From positions 5,922 to 12,607 of the forward strand of contig DFYS01000048.1 of assembly GCA_002383405.1 (NCBI GenBank): a stretch of DNA of 6,686 nt, read 5' to 3'. The notes beneath the pieces were generated by a model. It did not search any database. It saw only the letters and a program-made list of their open reading frames with translations, and was not told the DNA's origin. This DNA is from Moorella sp. UBA4076. GTDB taxonomy: Bacteria > Bacillota > DSM-521 > Neomoorellales > Neomoorellaceae. The translations under genes and the position numbers were made by a program. Each line of letters begins with the position of its first letter. Position 1 is the stretch's first letter. Shown piece after piece: positions 1 to 5,190 of the stretch.

Positions 1-20
1 AGTTTTGAAGCCGTAAGGTA

Positions 21-878
21 CTAACGCAAAGTTAACGCCAGAAAGGTAAAGATAAACATGAGGACGCTTAAATACCCGTTCAAATTTAAGAAAGCCAGAT
101 TAAGGCGCGACAGGTCCCCGGGGGAGACCATGCGGTGCTCGTAAATCAAGATCGCGGCCGCTAAAGTTACCCCCAGGAAATAGATTAAACCCAGGTGCAG
201 CAGAAGCCCCACCAGGGCCAGCATCAGGACGGCCAGGGCGTGCAGGCCGCGGGCGATGCTCAGGGCTCTAGCTTTACCAAAGCGGGCCGGTATGGAATGA
301 ACGCCGTAACGCCGGTCAAAATCGTAATCCTGACAGGCGTAGATAATGTCAAACCCCGCTACCCAGCTCCCCATGCCCAGGCCCAGGATGACAGCCGGCA
401 GGTCGATGGCCGCGCGGATGGCCACCCAGGCCCCCACCGGGGCCAGGGCGTCGGCCAGGCCCAGCACCAGGTGGCAGGCCCAGGTCCAGCGTTTGGTATA
501 GGAATAGATGACCAGGACCAAGACGGCGATGGGCATAAGCTGCACGCAGAGCCAGTTGAGCCGCAGGGCGGCGTAAAATAACAGGCCGAAAGAAAGGAAG
601 GTATAGAGCCATACTTCGGCCACCGTCAAGAGCCCCCGGGGCAGGGCGCGGCCGGCGGTGCGCGGGTTCAGGGCATCAATATGGCGGTCGATGAGGCGGT
701 TTAAGGACATGGCGGCCGTCCGCGCCCCGATCATGGCCAGAGTGATCCATCCGAGCTCGGGCAGGGTAGGCCAGCCGCCGGCTGCCAGGAGAGCCCCCAG
801 GTAAGCAAAGGGGAGGGCAAAAATAGTGTGCTCAAACTTGATCATACCCAGGAAGATCCTTAGTTTACGGCAGGCCAT
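21..878 (-). CDS. ubiA: UbiA-family polyprenyltransferase, probably MqnP-like (menaquinone synthesis)
   Basis: This 285-residue integral membrane protein should transfer a polyprenyl chain from its diphosphate to an aromatic ring acid in the cytoplasmic membrane. The first Asp-rich motif is visible as N60-R-L-I-D64-R-H-I-D68. The second is D177...Q-D184-Y-D-F-D188-R-R-Y-G192. These bind Mg-diphosphate in UbiA enzymes. The segment Y125-S-Y-T-K-R and H136-L-V-L-G also fits the family, and eight to nine hydrophobic helices span the chain; length is normal. The ATG at 878 lies inside the end of the upstream UbiD-type gene (14-nt overlap) and is preceded by AGGAAGTGG, so translational coupling is likely. 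A UbiD/UbiA pair in an anaerobic Firmicute suggests the futalosine menaquinone route (MqnL/MqnP). That is inference: no mqnA-E gene is in view, and a 4-hydroxybenzoate substrate cannot be excluded. Confidence 0.9.
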   Translation of the reverse strand: MACRKLRIFLGMIKFEHTIFALPFAYLGALLAAGGWPTLPELGWITLAMIGARTAAMSLNRLIDRHIDALNPRTAGRALPRGLLTVAEVWLYTFLSFGLLFYAALRLNWLCVQLMPIAVLVLVIYSYTKRWTWACHLVLGLADALAPVGAWVAIRAAIDLPAVILGLGMGSWVAGFDIIYACQDYDFDRRYGVHSIPARFGKARALSIARGLHALAVLMLALVGLLLHLGLIYFLGVTLAAAILIYEHRMVSPGDLSRLNLAFLNLNGYLSVLMFIFTFLALTLR

Positions 879-2301
879 ATTCGTGCCACTTCCTGTCGAT
901 GCGTTCCAAAATCTCTTTGCTCATACGCGCCTCCCGCGGCCAGGGACAGGGGTACCCTTCCTGCGGCATTTTCCGGGTGGCATCCAGGCCCATTTTACTG
1001 CCATAGCCTGTATAAGCCGCCGCGTGATCGAGGGCGTCCACCGGCCCGTCGACGATAACTGTGTCCCGTCGGGGTTCAATATTGCCCAGGACCCGCCAGC
1101 GCACTGCGCTCAAATCATGGACGTCAACATCGTCGTCGACGACGATGTTGAGCCTGGTGAACATCATCTGCCCCAGGCCCCACAGGGCGTGCATAACTTT
1201 ACGCGCCTGGCCGGGGTAGCTCTTGCAGATAGAGACAATAACACAATTGTGGAAAACGCCCTCGACCGGGAAGTTGATGTCAACCACTTCCGGCAGCTGC
1301 ATCTGGATCAGAGGCAGAAAAAGGCGTTCCGTTACTTTACCCAGATAGGCATCTTCCATGGGCGGCGGTCCCACTACCGTGGCCGGGTAAACGGCCCGGC
1401 GCCGCCGGGTCAGGCAGGTCAGGTGAAAAACAGGGTAATAATCGGCCGGCGAGTAGTAACCCGTATGGTCGCCGAAGGGGCCCTCCATGCGCCTTTCATG
1501 GACGTCCACGTAGCCTTCCAGGATAATTTCCGCCCGCGCCGGCACTTCCACATTCACCGTTAAGGCCGGTACCATCTCTACCGGTTCGCGGCGTAAAAAC
1601 CCGGCGAAAAGCATTTCATCAAACCCCGGCGGCAGGGGGGCCGTGGCAGCATAAATCACGGCCGGGTCGGCGCCCAGGGCCGCGGCCACTTCCAGGCGGC
1701 CCTGGCTGCGGCGCAGGTGGTCCGCCCCGTCTTTATGGATATGCCAGTGCATGCCGGTGGTACGTTCGTCGAATACCTGCATACGGTACATACCCACGTT
1801 ACGGTGCCCGCTACGGGGGTCCCGGGTGAAGACCAGAGGCAGGGTGATAAAGCGGCCGCCGTCTTCCGGCCAGAGCTGCAGCACCGGCAATTCCGCCAGG
1901 GATGGAGGCTCGACCCTGACCTCCTGGCAGGGGGCGTTTTGTACCCGCCGCGGCAGGTAACGGCCCAGCTCGACCAGGCGCGGCAGGTGTCTGAGCTTCT
2001 CCAGCCAGCCGCCGGCAGCCACCGGCAAATCAAGTAATGCCCTTAACCGTTCCGCCGGCTCGTTGAGGTCGTCAATTTCCAGGGCTGCCTGCACCAGTTC
2101 CCTGCTGCCGAAGAGGTTGGCGGCCACCGGTAAAGGGGAACCCTGCACCCGTTCAAAGAGCAGGGCCGGGCCCCCCTTTTTCACTACCCGGTCGGCTATG
2201 GCGGCTATCTCCAGCACCGGATCGACTTCTACCTTTACCCGGTGCAACAGTTTTTTTTGTTCCAGGCAGGTCAGGTAAGCCTGGAGGTCCTGGTGGGCCA
2301 A
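865..2301 (-). CDS. ubiD: UbiD-family decarboxylase, probably MqnL-like
   Basis: This 478-residue enzyme belongs to the prenylated-FMN-dependent UbiD decarboxylases, which remove the carboxylate from aromatic or unsaturated acids. The family signature is intact: E273-G-P-F-G-D278-H-T-G-Y carries the two acidic catalytic positions, the second being Asp as in E. coli UbiD. N168-V-G-M-Y-R173 supplies a metal ligand and the catalytic Arg. H189 in H-I-H-K-D-G and probably E242 complete the metal/prFMN site. The start is TTG at 2301; the preceding GGAAGTGAT matches the anti-SD sequence in 8 of 9 positions at normal spacing, and no better ATG is nearby. It overlaps the downstream prenyltransferase gene by 14 nt. 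Known pathways pair such enzymes in ubiquinone or menaquinone synthesis; in a Clostridia-like genome MqnL (dihydroxynaphthoate route) is the likeliest role, inferred from context. No UbiX/MqnM flavin prenyltransferase is in the window. Confidence 0.9.
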   Translation of the reverse strand: MAHQDLQAYLTCLEQKKLLHRVKVEVDPVLEIAAIADRVVKKGGPALLFERVQGSPLPVAANLFGSRELVQAALEIDDLNEPAERLRALLDLPVAAGGWLEKLRHLPRLVELGRYLPRRVQNAPCQEVRVEPPSLAELPVLQLWPEDGGRFITLPLVFTRDPRSGHRNVGMYRMQVFDERTTGMHWHIHKDGADHLRRSQGRLEVAAALGADPAVIYAATAPLPPGFDEMLFAGFLRREPVEMVPALTVNVEVPARAEIILEGYVDVHERRMEGPFGDHTGYYSPADYYPVFHLTCLTRRRRAVYPATVVGPPPMEDAYLGKVTERLFLPLIQMQLPEVVDINFPVEGVFHNCVIVSICKSYPGQARKVMHALWGLGQMMFTRLNIVVDDDVDVHDLSAVRWRVLGNIEPRRDTVIVDGPVDALDHAAAYTGYGSKMGLDATRKMPQEGYPCPWPREARMSKEILERIDRKWHEYGLP

Positions 2302-2391
2302 CTTTTTATCACTTCCCTTGACTGACTTCCAACGCCCTGCCGCCGACCGCCATTTTCCGGGAGCCGGTTTTGCGTGCCGGCACCTGCCAGC

Positions 2392-2727
2392 TTATTGCCC
2401 CTTCTGCTGCTGTATCCGCGCCAGGACACCGTGGGACAGGCGTTCAATAGTGCTGTTGCTGCTGATCAGGTTTCCCAAATAAAGATATTCGGCGAGGTGG
2501 TTGTAAAAGGTTTTGACGACAGCGCCGGCTTCTTTAGCAAATATGTCTTTTTCCGCGCGCATCAGTTCCAGTTCCTCTTTGCCAATACCCAGAAAACGCA
2601 GCTGTTCTTCATAGGAAGCTGCAACAGTCATCGTTACATCCCCATATTCATCTGGATATAACATCATTCGCCCTGTAAAGCCATTTTCCTGCCTGGTGGA
2701 ATTGACTGATCCTGCCTGGGACCGCAA
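2392..2727 (-). CDS. Short protein resembling a truncated protoglobin / globin-coupled sensor domain
   Basis: The 111-residue open frame starts at TTG 2727 after AAGGAAGGGA. Residues about 40-95 read like the N-terminal half of a protoglobin domain: F-L-G-I-G-K-E-E-L-E-L-M, then a helix ending F-Y-N-H-L, then a helix with I-E-R-L. In HemAT-type sensors this is followed by the part carrying the proximal heme His and a signalling domain. Here the chain stops at Q111 and neither follows, so heme binding by this piece alone is unlikely. No frame in the 90 nt before the UbiD gene continues the globin. Residues 1-32 look unlike the domain, so ATG 2631 (79 residues) or the ATG pair at 2667/2664 are alternative starts. 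It could be a decayed gene or a small stand-alone protein. No terminator follows it, so it may be co-transcribed with the UbiD/UbiA pair. Family assignment is by eye and moderately sure. Confidence 0.6.
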   Translation of the reverse strand: MRSQAGSVNSTRQENGFTGRMMLYPDEYGDVTMTVAASYEEQLRFLGIGKEELELMRAEKDIFAKEAGAVVKTFYNHLAEYLYLGNLISSNSTIERLSHGVLARIQQQKGQ

Positions 2728-2747
2728 AATCTATGGTCCCTTCCTTT

Positions 2748-2777
2748 ATTATAGCAAAACGAGTCTTGCAAAGGTAA
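2748..2777 (-). promoter_or_regulatory. Possible sigma-A promoter before the protoglobin-like gene
   Basis: On the minus strand a perfect TATAAT lies at 2753-2748. The best -35 match is TTACCT at 2777-2772 (3 of 6, spacing 18), which is weak. A start about 7 nt downstream, near 2741, would leave a leader of only about 14 nt before the TTG at 2727 and would cut into its ribosome binding site. This either favours one of the internal ATG starts or means the box is fortuitous. The box lies just past the T-run of the terminator, a sensible place for a new promoter. Confidence 0.4.
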
Positions 2778-2818
2778 AAAAACAGGTCCAGCTATTCATG
2801 TAGCGAACAGCCGGACCT
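2776..2818 (-). terminator. Intrinsic terminator downstream of the amt/P-II operon
   Basis: Read on the minus strand, AGGTCC-g-GCT (2818-2809) pairs with AGC-t-GGACCT (2793-2784), nine pairs plus one G·T wobble, around a 15-nt loop. One nucleotide later comes a run of seven T (2782-2776). It lies about 260 nt after the P-II stop codon and is the only clear terminator between that gene and the protoglobin-like frame, so it probably ends the ammonium operon transcript. The rather long loop lowers certainty slightly. Confidence 0.7.
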
Positions 2819-3081
2819 CGATAGCAGCTGCATCTCCTGGTACCGAATACCTTAACATAGTTCCCTTCCATTTAACAATACAGCGTAACTTCTTCCTTAA
2901 CCTGGCAATTAAGCGGCCCCGGCATAAAGGTGTCTTTGCATACAGGGCTAACACGAACTATCGGCAATCCTGGACATAGCCTTTAGGATACCAGTATTAA
3001 CAAAGAAATGTTTACTATGGTAGAAATTGTCATGATCATAAATTGAAGAGAATTATCGCCCCCCTCAGATTCCCCTGCTGT
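2819..3081 (-). other. 3' intergenic stretch after the P-II gene, no recognised gene
   Basis: I see no recognisable gene here on either strand. On the minus strand there are two very short open frames in sequence. One runs from TTG 2967 to 2872: 31 codons, three Cys, start with only a distant AAAGG. The other runs from ATG 2858 to 2796: 20 codons, preceded by GGAAGGG, its end running into the terminator stem. A small hairpin GGTAT-TCG-GTACC lies at about 2850-2838. This is most simply the long 3' untranslated end of the amt/P-II transcript. Confidence 0.4.
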
Positions 3082-3420
3082 CTAAATAGCCGCTTCGCCC
3101 ATCTCGCCGGTGCGGATGCGAATAGCATTTTCGACGTTGTAGATAAAGATCTTGCCATCGCCGATCGAACCGGTACGGGCTTCCTTACTGATCAGGTTAA
3201 TGGCCGCTTCGATATCTCGATCCGGAACAACTATTTCGATCTTTACTTTAGGTAACAGGTCGATGGTATACTGGCTGCCGCGGTAGACCTCGGTTTTTCC
3301 CTTCTGCAAACCGCAGCCGGTTACATGAGTCACCGTCATCCCGTTAATACCGTGTTTACCCAGGGCCTCTTTTACTGCTTCCAGCATGGCCGGCCGGATA
3401 ATAGCCTCGACCTTTTTCAT
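3082..3420 (-). CDS. glnK: P-II family nitrogen regulator (GlnK/GlnB type)
   Basis: This 112-residue protein has the standard P-II length. It forms a trimer in the cytosol that reads 2-oxoglutarate and ATP/ADP and binds partners through its T-loop. Visible landmarks are the start M-K-K-V-E-A-I-I-R-P, the T-loop G35-C-G-L-Q39-K-G-K with Q39 (2-oxoglutarate/Mg) and Y51, the B-loop R82-T-G-x-x-G-D-G-K90-I, and R101/R103 in the C-loop. Y51 is the residue uridylylated in proteobacteria; whether it is modified here is unknown. The ATG at 3420 follows AAAGGGGGA with 7-nt spacing. It lies 17 nt after the ammonium transporter gene, so the pair is one operon. That linkage points to the GlnK role of plugging the Amt pore when ammonium is plentiful; the name glnB would be equally defensible from sequence alone. 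Confidence 0.95.
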   Translation of the reverse strand: MKKVEAIIRPAMLEAVKEALGKHGINGMTVTHVTGCGLQKGKTEVYRGSQYTIDLLPKVKIEIVVPDRDIEAAINLISKEARTGSIGDGKIFIYNVENAIRIRTGEMGEAAI

Positions 3421-3437
3421 CCTGAAATCCCCCTTTC

Positions 3438-4775
3438 TTAATGAACTTCCGAACCCCTCATGACGAAATCACCGTAAGCCCGGATACCGTGCTCGCCGAT
3501 GTCCAGACCCTCACTCTCTTCCTCTTCAGAGACCCGCAAACCGATAGTTGCCTTCAGGATACCAAACAGAACTGCGGCTGCAGCTACCGTCCAGGCAAAA
3601 ACAGCCGCCACGCCGATTACCTGGGTAAGCAGCTGTTCCCCGCCGCCACCGTAGAACAGGCCCCCGTCAACGGCAAAGAAACCTACCATAATCGTACCAA
3701 AAGCGCCGCTCAAGGCATGAACGGAAACAGCACCAACGGGATCATCGATCTTGAAAACCTTATCCATCAGTTCGACGCCCAGGGCTGTCACACAACCGGA
3801 CAGGAGGCCGATGATGACCGCCCCTACGGGGTCGACGGCGGCCGTGCCGGCGGTAATGCCCACCAGGCCGCCCAGGGCGCCGTTGAGGGTCAAACTGACG
3901 TCCGGCTTGCCGAAGCGCAGCCAGGGGAGGAAAAGACCGCCAAAGGCGCCGGCTGCCGCCGCCAGGTTGGTAGTAACAGCGATATGGGCGATGTCCGGCG
4001 TCGTCCCGGAGAGGGTGCTGCCAGGGTTAAAACCGAACCAGCCGAACCACAGGAGGAAAACGCCCAGGGCTGCCAGGGTGATGCTGTGGCCGGGGATAGC
4101 CCGGACACTGCCGTCAGGCCCATACTTACCCCGCCGGGGGCCGACCATGGCCGCCCCCACCAGAGCCGTCCAGCCGCCAACAGAGTGGACGACAGTAGAA
4201 CCGGCGAAATCGATAAAACCCCGTTGGGAAAGCCAGCCGCCGCCCCAGGCCCAGTGGCCGGACACCGGGTAAATGACGGCGCTGATTACCAGGCTATAGA
4301 TAAGATAGGAAACGAACTTCGTCCTTTCGGCCATGGCCCCGGAAACAATGGTAGCTGCCGTGGCGCAGAAGACGGTCTGGAAGATCAGAAAGGCATAGAG
4401 GGGAACTCCCAATCCCAGGTGCTCAAAGGTACCGGTTGTACCCCAGCCGGTGGTGCCGATAAAACCGCCGGCATCGACGCCGAACATAATTGCGAAACCC
4501 ACCAGCCAGAAAACGATCGACCCGGAGCAGAAGTCAATCAGGTTCTTCATCACGATATTGGCAGCGTTCTTGGCCTGAGTGAAGCCGGTTTCCACCATGG
4601 CAAAGCCGGCCTGCATGATGAAAACCAGGAAAGAGGCCAGTAAAGTCCAGACGGTGTCTATAGCCGCGGCATTGCCGGCCGGGGTCGGCTCTGCGGCCCA
4701 GGCGACGGCCGGGAGCAGTAATATGACGCTTAAACTAAAAAGTATCAGGCCGGTTCTTCTGAATAAAAGTCCCAT
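3438..4775 (-). CDS. amt: Ammonium transporter (Amt family)
   Basis: This 445-residue membrane channel passes ammonium/ammonia into the cell. A signal peptide (residues about 1-27, cleavage likely after A-W-A) precedes 11 expected membrane helices. Family residues, numbered from this start, are F136 and the G-A-M-A-E-R that follows, W177 in W-G-G-G, D189-F-A-G-S-T-V-V-H197 (first pore His) and H353 in V-H-A-L-S-G (second pore His). The acidic cytoplasmic tail ending in G-L-D-I-G-E-H-G contacts P-II proteins in homologues. I chose ATG 4775 because GGAGGG sits 7 nt before it. The upstream in-frame ATG at 4790 would add five residues, but it has only TTTT-rich sequence before it and itself overlaps that ribosome binding site. 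The gene has a long regulated leader and is followed after 17 nt by its P-II partner. Confidence 0.95.
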   Translation of the reverse strand: MGLLFRRTGLILFSLSVILLLPAVAWAAEPTPAGNAAAIDTVWTLLASFLVFIMQAGFAMVETGFTQAKNAANIVMKNLIDFCSGSIVFWLVGFAIMFGVDAGGFIGTTGWGTTGTFEHLGLGVPLYAFLIFQTVFCATAATIVSGAMAERTKFVSYLIYSLVISAVIYPVSGHWAWGGGWLSQRGFIDFAGSTVVHSVGGWTALVGAAMVGPRRGKYGPDGSVRAIPGHSITLAALGVFLLWFGWFGFNPGSTLSGTTPDIAHIAVTTNLAAAAGAFGGLFLPWLRFGKPDVSLTLNGALGGLVGITAGTAAVDPVGAVIIGLLSGCVTALGVELMDKVFKIDDPVGAVSVHALSGAFGTIMVGFFAVDGGLFYGGGGEQLLTQVIGVAAVFAWTVAAAAVLFGILKATIGLRVSEEEESEGLDIGEHGIRAYGDFVMRGSEVH

Positions 4776-4782
4776 GTTTTTT

Positions 4783-4788
4783 CCCTCC
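4783..4788 (-). promoter_or_regulatory. Ribosome binding site that decides the amt start
   Basis: GGAGGG at 4788-4783 lies 7 nt before ATG 4775. The alternative in-frame ATG at 4790 overlaps this site and has no purine-rich sequence before it, so initiation at 4775 is favoured. Confidence 0.8.
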
Positions 4789-4841
4789 ATAAAATTAAGA
4801 TGCAGGATGGCAGAAAGGCCTTGCCCTGAAAATATAGCCGT

Positions 4842-4859
4842 CTACTCTGCTTTCATCAT
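4842..4859 (-). other. Five-codon leader open frame (M-M-K-A-E) upstream of amt
   Basis: Two adjacent ATG codons at 4859 and 4856 start a frame M-M-K-A-E-stop. It is preceded by GGGAGGTGG (4873-4865), the strongest ribosome binding site in the window, 8 nt from the ATG. The frame ends 66 nt before the amt start. Just upstream, CACCCC (4888-4883) can pair with GGGAGGTG (4873-4866, one bulged A) and could hide the site. No codons stand out as a sensor of one amino acid. It may be a regulatory mini-frame, a ribosome loading site that protects the leader, or a relic. Translation is not shown by the sequence alone. Confidence 0.4.
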
Positions 4860-4888
4860 GGTTACCACCTCCCTTCCCGGCCGGGGTG

Positions 4889-4943
4889 AAAAAAAAGCGC
4901 TTCTCCAGGGTGGTCATACAATAACCCCCGGATCAGCGCCTTT
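4889..4943 (-). terminator. Second intrinsic terminator in the amt leader
   Basis: On the minus strand GCGCT-GA-TCCGGGG (4939-4926) pairs with CCCTGGA-GA-AGCGC (4910-4897). That gives twelve pairs, including one G·T, interrupted by a tandem GA/GA mismatch that usually stacks well. Eight T follow at once (4896-4889). It lies between the first leader terminator and the mini-frame, so transcription must pass two terminators to reach amt. A hairpin at 4968-4941 (TTTGC..CTG / CAG-GCAAA) sits between the two terminators and uses the T-run of the first one. Confidence 0.75.
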
Positions 4944-4965
4944 GCCTGCTCCCGGCATCAGAAGC

Positions 4966-5001
4966 AAAAAAGCCGCTATCCTTTAGCATAGATAGCGGCT
5001 T
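4966..5001 (-). terminator. First intrinsic terminator (attenuator) in the amt leader
   Basis: AAGCCGCTATC (5001-4991) and GATAGCGGCTT (4980-4970) form a perfect 11-bp stem around a 10-nt loop. The minus strand continues in T, giving a run of six (4971-4966). It begins only about 45 nt after the promoter, so it is placed to abort the amt transcript early. Its 5' arm shares five nucleotides (5001-4997) with the second hexaloop hairpin, so the two structures exclude each other. It could also stop transcripts arriving from the chemoreceptor gene. Confidence 0.9.
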
Positions 5002-5028
5002 CATTGCCTGGTAAGCTCCATTGCTTAC
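4997..5028 (-). promoter_or_regulatory. Tandem hexaloop hairpins, candidate ANTAR-protein RNA target (antiterminator)
   Basis: Hairpin P1 (5028-5011) is GTAAGC, loop AATGGA, GCTTAC: six perfect pairs. After a 2-nt linker, P2 (5008-4997) is GGC, loop AATGAA, GCC: three GC pairs. Both loops are hexamers with A at position 1 and G at position 4, the pattern known for RNAs bound by ANTAR-domain antiterminators (EutV, NasR and related nitrogen systems). The ten-base core GCAATGRAGC occurs in both hairpins. The 3' arm of P2 overlaps the 5' arm of the first terminator, which is how ANTAR systems switch. The short P2 stem is the weak point. The inferred effect is that a bound ANTAR regulator allows readthrough into amt and the P-II gene. 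Confidence 0.65.
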
Positions 5029-5049
5029 GTCACTATTAAATTTGTTTTC

Positions 5050-5078
5050 ATTATAATCAACGGCAGCGCCGCTGTCAA
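5050..5078 (-). promoter_or_regulatory. Consensus sigma-A promoter of the amt/P-II operon
   Basis: TTGACA (5078-5073) and TATAAT (5055-5050) are separated by exactly 17 bp, a perfect housekeeping promoter on the minus strand. Transcription should start near 5043, giving a leader of about 270 nt before amt. The spacer contains a short inverted repeat, CAGCG-G-CGCTG, that could serve as an operator. A promoter this strong without obvious activator need fits control by attenuation downstream. I see no sigma-54 type -24/-12 element. Confidence 0.9.
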
Positions 5079-5190
5079 TAACCCCCGCCCACTCATTTAA
5101 AATAAAATCGCAGGTTTTTATGTGAGGAGAGTGTACCATATCCTGTTAGCAGAAACAATATTCAGCTGCTTACAAGGGGCGGAAAAGCCT

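Noticed and set aside
826..2037. Plus-strand open frames opposite the UbiD gene
   Set aside because: They are antisense shadows. The minus-strand frame carries every UbiD motif and none of these shows a domain.
2341..2391. Palindrome GTGCCGGCAC and the nearby CCGGC repeat as a terminator after the protoglobin-like frame
   Set aside because: No T-run follows on the minus strand and the stems are only about five pairs, so readthrough into the UbiD gene is more likely.
3441..4643. Long plus-strand open frame opposite amt
   Set aside because: It is a GC-rich antisense shadow of a clearly conserved transporter, with no family features and low-complexity composition.
4788..4790. ATG 4790 as the amt start
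   Set aside because: There is no ribosome binding site before it, and it overlaps the GGAGGG that serves ATG 4775.
4933..5139. A 68-codon open frame on the minus strand upstream of amt
   Set aside because: It runs through the consensus promoter, the hexaloop hairpins and the first terminator, and its composition resembles no protein family. The RNA and promoter signals explain the sequence better.
5140..5190. Terminator directly after the chemoreceptor gene
   Set aside because: Only a weak AGCAG/CTGCT pairing without a T-run is present. The first clear terminator downstream is the one at 4966-5001.
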